Shown piece by piece: positions 58,006 through 64,000 of a DNA stretch of 64,000 nucleotides. Source of the stretch: Hemibagrus wyckioides (Eukaryota > Chordata > Actinopteri > Siluriformes > Bagridae). A model generated the notes under the pieces. It was not told the origin of the DNA. It was given only the letters and a program-made list of their open reading frames with translations, and searched no databases. The stretch is from assembly GCF_019097595.1 (NCBI RefSeq), contig NC_080710.1, positions 22,445,780 to 22,509,779 on the forward strand, read 5' to 3'. The position numbers and the translations under genes are program-made. Position 1 is the first letter of the stretch; each line of letters starts with the position of its first letter.

Positions 58006-58984
58006 ACGGACATGAGCTTACATGAGTCATGCTACATGTTACATGAGTCCTTCAATTGGTCAGAGTCTTGTTTATTGACTAGGGGAAAGAATAATTTATT
58101 TGCTTATTTTGTTGTCTTGGCCTCCCAGTCAATATGTCACAATAGTATGTATTCAAGCTTGTGATCTTTTGTTGTACATTTTTTTATTTTATTTGGGTTG
58201 GGTTCTTTTTAAGCACCTTACAGATGAGTACAATGAAGTATTCACACACCTACCTGAACAGGTTTGAAAAATCTGTACAGTCTGGCTCAGATGTCTGCAG
58301 TTTGAATCTCAAACCAAAATCTATGTCCATTAAGGCAGATGGTGACGTTAATATAAAAACACATATCTCTAACAATTGGAAATCATTGTTGAAAACATAT
58401 GTGATTTAGAGAAATACAAAGTGATTTCATCTTGATTTTTTATATATGAACAGCTTTAGTAATCAACATCCTTTTAAAGTCACTGAAAAGCAGTGACTAC
58501 CAGCATTAGCCCATTCACTGTAAGAAGCTAATGGGTGAAAAGTATAGGGAGGCAGCACAGCCAAAACTATAGGGCTTCCTCCACCTGCCATCTAACCTCT
58601 GCTCCTCTCTGTCTTTCTTTCTCTGTCATTTATCTATATTCCTCTATGGAGAACCCACAGGCTACAATGATTTGGCTCAGCAATCCTGTTATCATAACTC
58701 CAAGGACTCCGTCACACAGGATAGTAGATGCAATTTGATGCCACATGGGAGACAGACAGAGGTATCCTGTTCATTTTATAAAGTGCTGACCCAAATTTAA
58801 TACATGTCCTAAAGAGACTGCCTGACAATTACATTTCCTACTAGGAGAATTCTCTATAGGACTCTGCAAGTTTAGCCACTTATTTTGTTATCGGTTTCTG
58901 TTTACATGCTTTCTCCAACTACATGAGACTTTTTACTGTACAGAAAATAAGAAATGTGCTGAAATAACACTAGTTACTATAGTA
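58006..58984. other. Spacer between the duplicated repeats
   Basis: Unique DNA. Frames at 58161-58409 and 58535-58738 have no motif. Confidence 0.45.
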
Positions 58985-59465
58985 ACAATAGTAATTTAAA
59001 TGATATGGTTGATGCCATATCAGTCTGATACACACAAAGTCATTTTAAGACATAAAACCTATTGTGCTTTAGTTCTTTAATGTAGAGTGGTGCAGAATCT
59101 GTAGCATTACTTGTGGTCAGGTTTGCAAAAATGATCTTTATATTAATTAACCCCCCCTCCCAAACAATCAATAAATAGGACTAAACTACACCTTTCTTTG
59201 TCACTGAGTACCCTCATCGTGTCTATCTTTAATGTGCACAATTCACCTTAAAACATAGATAAAATGTGCCTTTATAAAGTAATTTTAAGACAATAATTAA
59301 TTTATGAATAAAAGCTTTAAAAATATGTTAAAACACCATCCAAAGTAAAATATATAGTAAATTAACAAAATTTTAACCCTTAAAGGTACTGTCAAAACAA
59401 CTAGGAAATGTAGTTTAGTACCCTTCTTTCAGAGAGAATATATTAAAAAAATATTAATAAACTAA
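58985..59465. repeat. Duplicated unclassified repeat, copy 2
   Basis: Partner of 57533-58005, same orientation, about 1.45 kb downstream. It has an extra C-rich insert (CCCCCCCTCCC, about 59151) not in copy 1. Confidence 0.8.
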
Positions 59466-60669
59466 AAACGTAAGGAAAATTTGTTTAACAAAAGTAAAAT
59501 TGAATTCATTAAATGTTGGAATTAACTACAGAAAAGGGAAAACTTTTGTCTATGCTTAGACAGAACTGTAACAGTGAACTGAGCATTTGCTAGTCATGGT
59601 AGATGTGCATAATAAAACAAACAATGAAGGTTGTAGGAAAAATCTAATTTGCACTCTTTTCCCACTCCACTTCTCTCCAATGTTGACAATCATCCAATAC
59701 ATATTTTGCTTTCAAATAATGCTTATAAAGATGGCTGGATCCATTTCAATTTGAGGCAACTCATTTTCTAAATTTGTTTTCTAATTTTGGTATGAGAAAC
59801 ATTAATATAAACATATTTAATTAAATTAAACATATATCTACTGACTTTGGATTCATTTTTGAGTATTAAACAGTTTATTTTATTTATTTTGAGTTTTTTC
59901 TTTTTTATTTGAGTGCACCAGCATTCATAATGTGTGTATATATAGTAGTATTATTATAGTATTAATATAGTAATATTATATACTGTAAATGTCTAAACAC
60001 ATGTTGCTTGGCAATAGCTATTTCATCCTTGAACTATGCTTCTATATCTTTCATATATAAGGCACAAATTTGGATGAATGATGAGTGAGTCCTCAGGCAG
60101 AAGCCTCATTATTAAGGACATACCCCTTTTTTTATTCTAAACTGTATGTAAGGAGATTTGACAGTGTTGTGAATCACTTTGTTTCTACAATATGGAAGAT
60201 CCATCAAAATCGTACTAAGCTTTCTGTGTTTGTTAAATTTCCCATATGCCACAATCACAAACATTCATGTTGATGAGTCATCTGTTGAAAACCCCAGAGT
60301 GCTATGCCAGAGTCATAAACACACTGGGTGACATTTGTAATAAAACCGGTCTGTTTTTATTCCAGGAGCACCACACTACATGCTGGGGTTTTCCTGATTT
60401 ATGATTACTGAACAGATTTTCATCCAAGTGCCTACTGTTTTTCATATGAAACCATAAGAAAGATCTTATAGAAGAAAGCATTTCTTAATATAATGATATA
60501 TTAGCCTAGTAATAATTCACTGTAATACTCATCTCTCACAAACAACCATGCTATACATTAGGATTATATGTAAATCTAATTCTAATTAATGACTGATTAC
60601 CAATATATAATTCATTACAAATATATTGATAGGTTTGAATGTGCACAGATTTTCTAGATTCTACATGGA
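59466..60669. other. Unique AT-rich DNA
   Basis: No gene. A GAAAACCCCAG inverted pair (about 60286-60296 and 60385-60395) could form a hairpin. Nothing else is recognised. Confidence 0.45.
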
Positions 60670-61905
60670 GCCCTCTTTATAAATATTCACCCCCTTAAAT
60701 TTTCTCACATTTTATCATGTAGACCTAATAATGTAACTTGAAACTGGAATGTCACAAATTGCAGATAGCTCAGATTTAAGTTAAAGGAAAATATAGTTTA
60801 CAAGCATATTTGAAGACTTTTAACATGTACTGTTTAACCAGTTACAATCAGAAGATGCATAATTCATTAAACAGAGTACACTTGTGTACAATTAGTGTCA
60901 TGTGATTTCATTATATATTCACCTGCTCCTGGAAGGGTCATAGAATTTGCTATACCTAAAATGTTTTGCAAAAAGCATGAATCAGGTTATGTGGAGGACA
61001 ATATTATTAAATATGTAAAACATATGGTACCATGACTCCGGATTAAGTAGTCTGTCTATCAAAAGTCAATAACAGTAAGTTCAGTAGTCAGAAATCCACT
61101 ACTCAGATAGGAGAAGCTGCTTACAAGTCAACCACATCCTTGACACTCCAGAAAATTGGGCTTTATGAAAGAGTAGTGAAAAAACAATGAAAGAAAAGTC
61201 ATTCTGGAGACACAGCAAACATATGCAAAAAAGGTTCTCAGGTGTGATGAAACCAGAATTGAACACCAAGGCCAGAGTGAAGTGGTAGCATCATGATGTA
61301 CATATCCTTTTTAGAAGCAGGGACTGGGAAACTGGTTACGGTTGCAGGCAAGATAAACAAAGCCCAAAAAGTAAACCTGGTCTAGTCTGCTAGAAACTGA
61401 GCTATGTTTACAGTCTAAGGACACTGAATTTAACCAGTACAAAAGCAAAATTCCAAATGTGTTAGTATGGTCCAGTCATAGCTCAGACCTAAGTCTGTTT
61501 GATAATCTGAGGTAACACTTGAAAATTGCTGTTAACCAGTGGCCTCCATCCAATCTGATAGAGCTTGAGCAATCTGCCAAGAAAGATGTGCAAAAACACC
61601 AGGATCCAGATCTACAAAGCTGATAGTGGAGTATCCCAGAAGACCTAAAGCTGCAATTGCAGCCTAAGGTGATTCTATCGGTTATTGACCCAGGGGATGT
61701 TTGTTTGTTTGTGTAATCTCATGGTCACAATAAAAACAAAATGTATAATTTATTATAATTTATGGGGTACTAGGGGTGTTCAGGGTTTGTGGGGATGAAT
61801 ACTTGTCTTAATTTCTATAGATTCATTTTGAGATGGTTAAAGTTACACTTCCTTCAGCAGTCTTATACATTAGAAGGGAAAGTCATTCAAAGTTTGTTAA
61901 CCTAT
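60670..61905 (+). mobile_element. Ancient Tc1-like transposon, heavily decayed
   Basis: The left end has AAATATTCACCCCCTTAAAT. The interior follows the order of a Tc1 transposase gene: CTTTATGAAAGAGTAGTG (end of the DNA-binding domain), GGTGTGATGAAACCAGAATT (first catalytic D region, DETK-like), GGTAGCATCATGATG (glycine box), GTCATAGCTCAGACCTAAGT and CTGAGGTAACACTTGAAAAT (region of the third residue), then AAGCTGCAATTGCAGCC (C-terminus). Stops and indels abound. The right end is blurred near 61815-61905, where sequence shared with 56281-56415 ends. By divergence it is among the oldest Tc1 copies here. Confidence 0.8.
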
Positions 61906-62454
61906 GAGATAATTGTGAAAGCACAGACTAAAATATTTTTTGATGTTTAAAAGCCTTGCAGTCTTATCATCTCTGCATCAGAGGCAATATGAGCCTAATT
62001 CTGAGATAATTGTGTGTCCTACTTACAACACTGTGACTGTGTACAGCATCTTGAGCATCAAAAGTGCAAAGGACAATACAGAGACTTAAGCAGTGTATGG
62101 GAGAGAGTGGGTGAAGTCTGCATTCACCTTGCATTGCGGATTTACTGATCCGTCTGCACTTTATGTGAATGAAATGGAAAGAAGAATAGAGGTATGTTTA
62201 CAACCTCATAAACCCTTCTGTTAAAAGCCAAGGACTCGGCCACCCTGAAACTATGCCAAAGCTTCCCTAAGACCAAGTGTAATGCCATGTTTTAAACCTG
62301 ATAAAACATTTATCGATCCTTTTAGATCTTGTCATATTTTCTCCTTCACTCCAACCTCTGTTGGAATAAAAGTCTGAGATAGCAGTAGAAATCACTGAAC
62401 TTGTGAAACTTATAAATAGTGGATAATTAAAACATTTTAATCATCAGTACAAGA
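61906..62454. other. Unique DNA, nothing recognised
   Basis: No gene or repeat seen. Confidence 0.45.
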
Positions 62455-62571
62455 ACATGAGCTCTCTGTGCTCTGACCCCAACTTCCAAAGATGGGATAT
62501 GCGAAGAAAAGATGTTCTGTTTTGTAATGTATGTGTGGCAATAATAAAGTCTTTTTCTTCTTCTTCTAAAT
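62455..62571 (+). mobile_element. 5'-truncated SINE 3' end
   Basis: CTGTGCTCTGACCCCAACTT, GGGATATGCGAAGAAAAG and GTGTGGCAATAATAAAGTC followed by a TTC-rich tail. It has the same 3' end as the SINE at 13217-13412. Confidence 0.7.
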
Positions 62572-62574
62572 ATC

Positions 62575-63512
62575 CATAGTGACCCTAGATGTCTCTCTCA
62601 CTAATAGCAAAATGTCTTTGTTTCCATTTGCTTAGATTCAGTAATGTCTCTTTCATTAAGAAATACTACATATCTCATTGGTCTTATCTTCATTCTTCAC
62701 CTTACCACCCTCACAAGTTGCTCAGGGTTGCTGACTGTGAAGTGCTTGGATGCTTTATGTCCCAGGAAGCCTTCATGTCTGTCACCTTCTGGCTCTCCCT
62801 TTTAGTTATGCTGTCATAGATAGTGTTGCCGGAATCCCTGCCTGCACTTTACATATAATCTATGTTCTCTTTAAACATCACATGTTCACAAGCATACCTA
62901 ATATTTCTCTCTCTCTCTTTCTCTCTATCTCTGTCTCTCTCTCTGTCTCTCTCTGTCTCTCTCTCTCCCTCTCTGTCTTTCTCTGTCAATTTATACATCC
63001 CATTCCTGAGCTCCCAGTATTCTGAGTGACCAGTTCTTCTTTCCGGACCTGCCTGATCCAACCAGATGCTCTACCCCTGTTTGGAATCTTGTCGTTTGGT
63101 GGTGCTCACTGCTGCTGGGGATAAATCTGCATGGACAGCCTGTGACCCAGAGGACTTCTGTGGATAAAACCACTTTGAGACTATCACGCTGTCTCTGAAC
63201 TGCCGTTGCATCAGTCAGCTTTCGGCAGGAAGGAATTAGTTCTAAATCTATAATAAACTCAGAAACTACACTGACCTATTAGTTTCTCAAGAGCTCTTGG
63301 TTGCTGTTGTAGAAAGGCCATTATTAACAGTTACATTATTATAAGCCTCAGGCTTGCTCATAAGGAATAAATGTTCGGGATAAATAGTAACTTAACTTTG
63401 AACTTTATAATATTTTTTTCTATGTTTCTATACTTATGTAAAGCTGCTTTGAGACAATGTGCATTGTTAAAAGTGCTATGCAAATAAATTAAACTGAATT
63501 GAATTGAATGTT
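62575..63512 (+). mobile_element. Fish retroposon, longest copy (copy 4)
   Basis: Order of modules: GCTTTATGTCCCAGGAAGCC, GGCTCTCCCTTTTAGTTATG, a CT-rich tract (62908-62985), TTCCGGACCTGCCTGATCCA, GACAGCCTGTGACCCAGAGG and ACTTCTGTGGATAAAACC, then GTAAAGCTGCTTTGAGACAA and a TAAACTGAATTGAATTGAA tail. No RT or other coding domain remains, so it is either the untranslated 3' part of a LINE or a SINE-like derivative. Confidence 0.7.
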
Positions 63513-63919
63513 TTACCATAACATAAAATATTGCAATCCCACTGGTGGTCTGGTTCCAGAACTGAGACAAACACATAAACTGAAATATATCTGAGAAATG
63601 GCAAATATACTTTACACTTATGTATGGTAATATAAACCCTAGCCAAAAAATTGGATAATTATGTGCCATATATAATTTATAGTTTTTTATTTTTCTGATT
63701 TTAAGATTTAGCCAGGTTCTCTCTATCTTGTACATCTACTGCTCAGGCATACTACTTACACTAAAGCTTTACTCAGTCATATGTTTGAGGCAGTAATGAA
63801 TTGAAAAGATGACTCCAATCATATAACTCAAAACATGTTAGCAAGGGCTAGTGGAAAAAAGTCAGCTAATTAAACAGTTGAATTGACTAAATATGAAAAT
63901 ACTATTAGACTCTCAATTA
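63513..63919. other. Unique AT-rich DNA
   Basis: Nothing recognised. The 125-residue minus-strand frame at 63358-63735 overlaps the retroposon tail and has no motif. Confidence 0.45.
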
Positions 63920-64000
63920 CTCCAAGTGCTTTATCCTGTTCAGAAGCCTATTCAGGGAATACACCCCGGATTGGACAGCAGTCTATTGTGTAGACATCTT
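63920..64000 (-). mobile_element. 3' part of a tRNA-derived SINE, cut by the window edge
   Basis: On the plus strand AGTGCTTTATCCTGTTCAGA then GGGAATACACCCCGGATTGG is the inverse of the GGGTGTATCCTGCC...GGATAA module of the SINE at 11358-11710. Confidence 0.6.

Overview
This window reads as nuclear DNA of a teleost fish, and I see no host protein-coding gene in it. The evidence is the repeat content: many Tc1/mariner DNA transposons of at least six families, a hAT element with a ZMYM1-like first exon, tRNA-derived SINEs with boxes A and B, LINE reverse-transcriptase scraps, a retroposon whose 3' end is common in fish genomes, and long (TA), (CA), (GATA) and (CATA) arrays. The mixture suits an otophysan, perhaps a catfish, but that is inference. 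The background is AT-rich, stop codons are dense, and no chain of spliced exons is visible. The window is therefore intergenic or deep intronic.

Layout. 1-1021: old repeat mosaic (DIRS-like segment, deleted Tc1, palindromic repeat). 1022-6650: mostly unique DNA with one retroposon end, microsatellites and two candidate conserved elements, plus a perfect RFX X-box. 6658-9428: two unrelated Tc1 elements side by side inside one (TA)n tract. 9564-9990: LINE fragments. 11251-13412: tetranucleotide array and two SINEs. 15130-16833: a decayed Tc1 remnant followed by a nearly identical sister of the 8.1 kb Tc1, this one with an unbroken 343-residue transposase. 19559-23826: four Tc1-like pieces and a strong CTCF-like site. 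24900-31270: mainly unique DNA with candidate conserved elements. 31273-33155: a hAT nested in a Tigger/pogo-like element. 37336-43915: further Tc1-like copies, microsatellites, a duplicated unit and a LINE scrap. 44280-55262: mostly unique, with one Tc1-like fragment and a reverse-strand retroposon copy. 56092-59465: duplicated unclassified repeats. 60670-64000: a decayed Tc1, SINE tails and the longest retroposon copy.

Function. The only plausible intact gene is the Tc1 transposase at 15720-16751. It has a paired-type DNA-binding half, a GRPR motif and a DD34E triad, and it sits between perfect 29-bp inverted repeats with TA on both sides. It could act on its own ends, and possibly on the 98%-identical copy at 8087-9330, whose own transposase is broken by a 4-bp deletion. 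All other transposase sequences are truncated, frameshifted or lack catalytic residues. I found no novel multi-gene system. The points most worth following are this intact Tc1, the TA-tract double insertion, the hAT-in-Tigger nest, and isolated regulatory motifs (X-box, CTCF, nuclear-receptor palindrome) in otherwise unique DNA. Family assignments rest on recognition of motifs and remembered family features, not on a database search.
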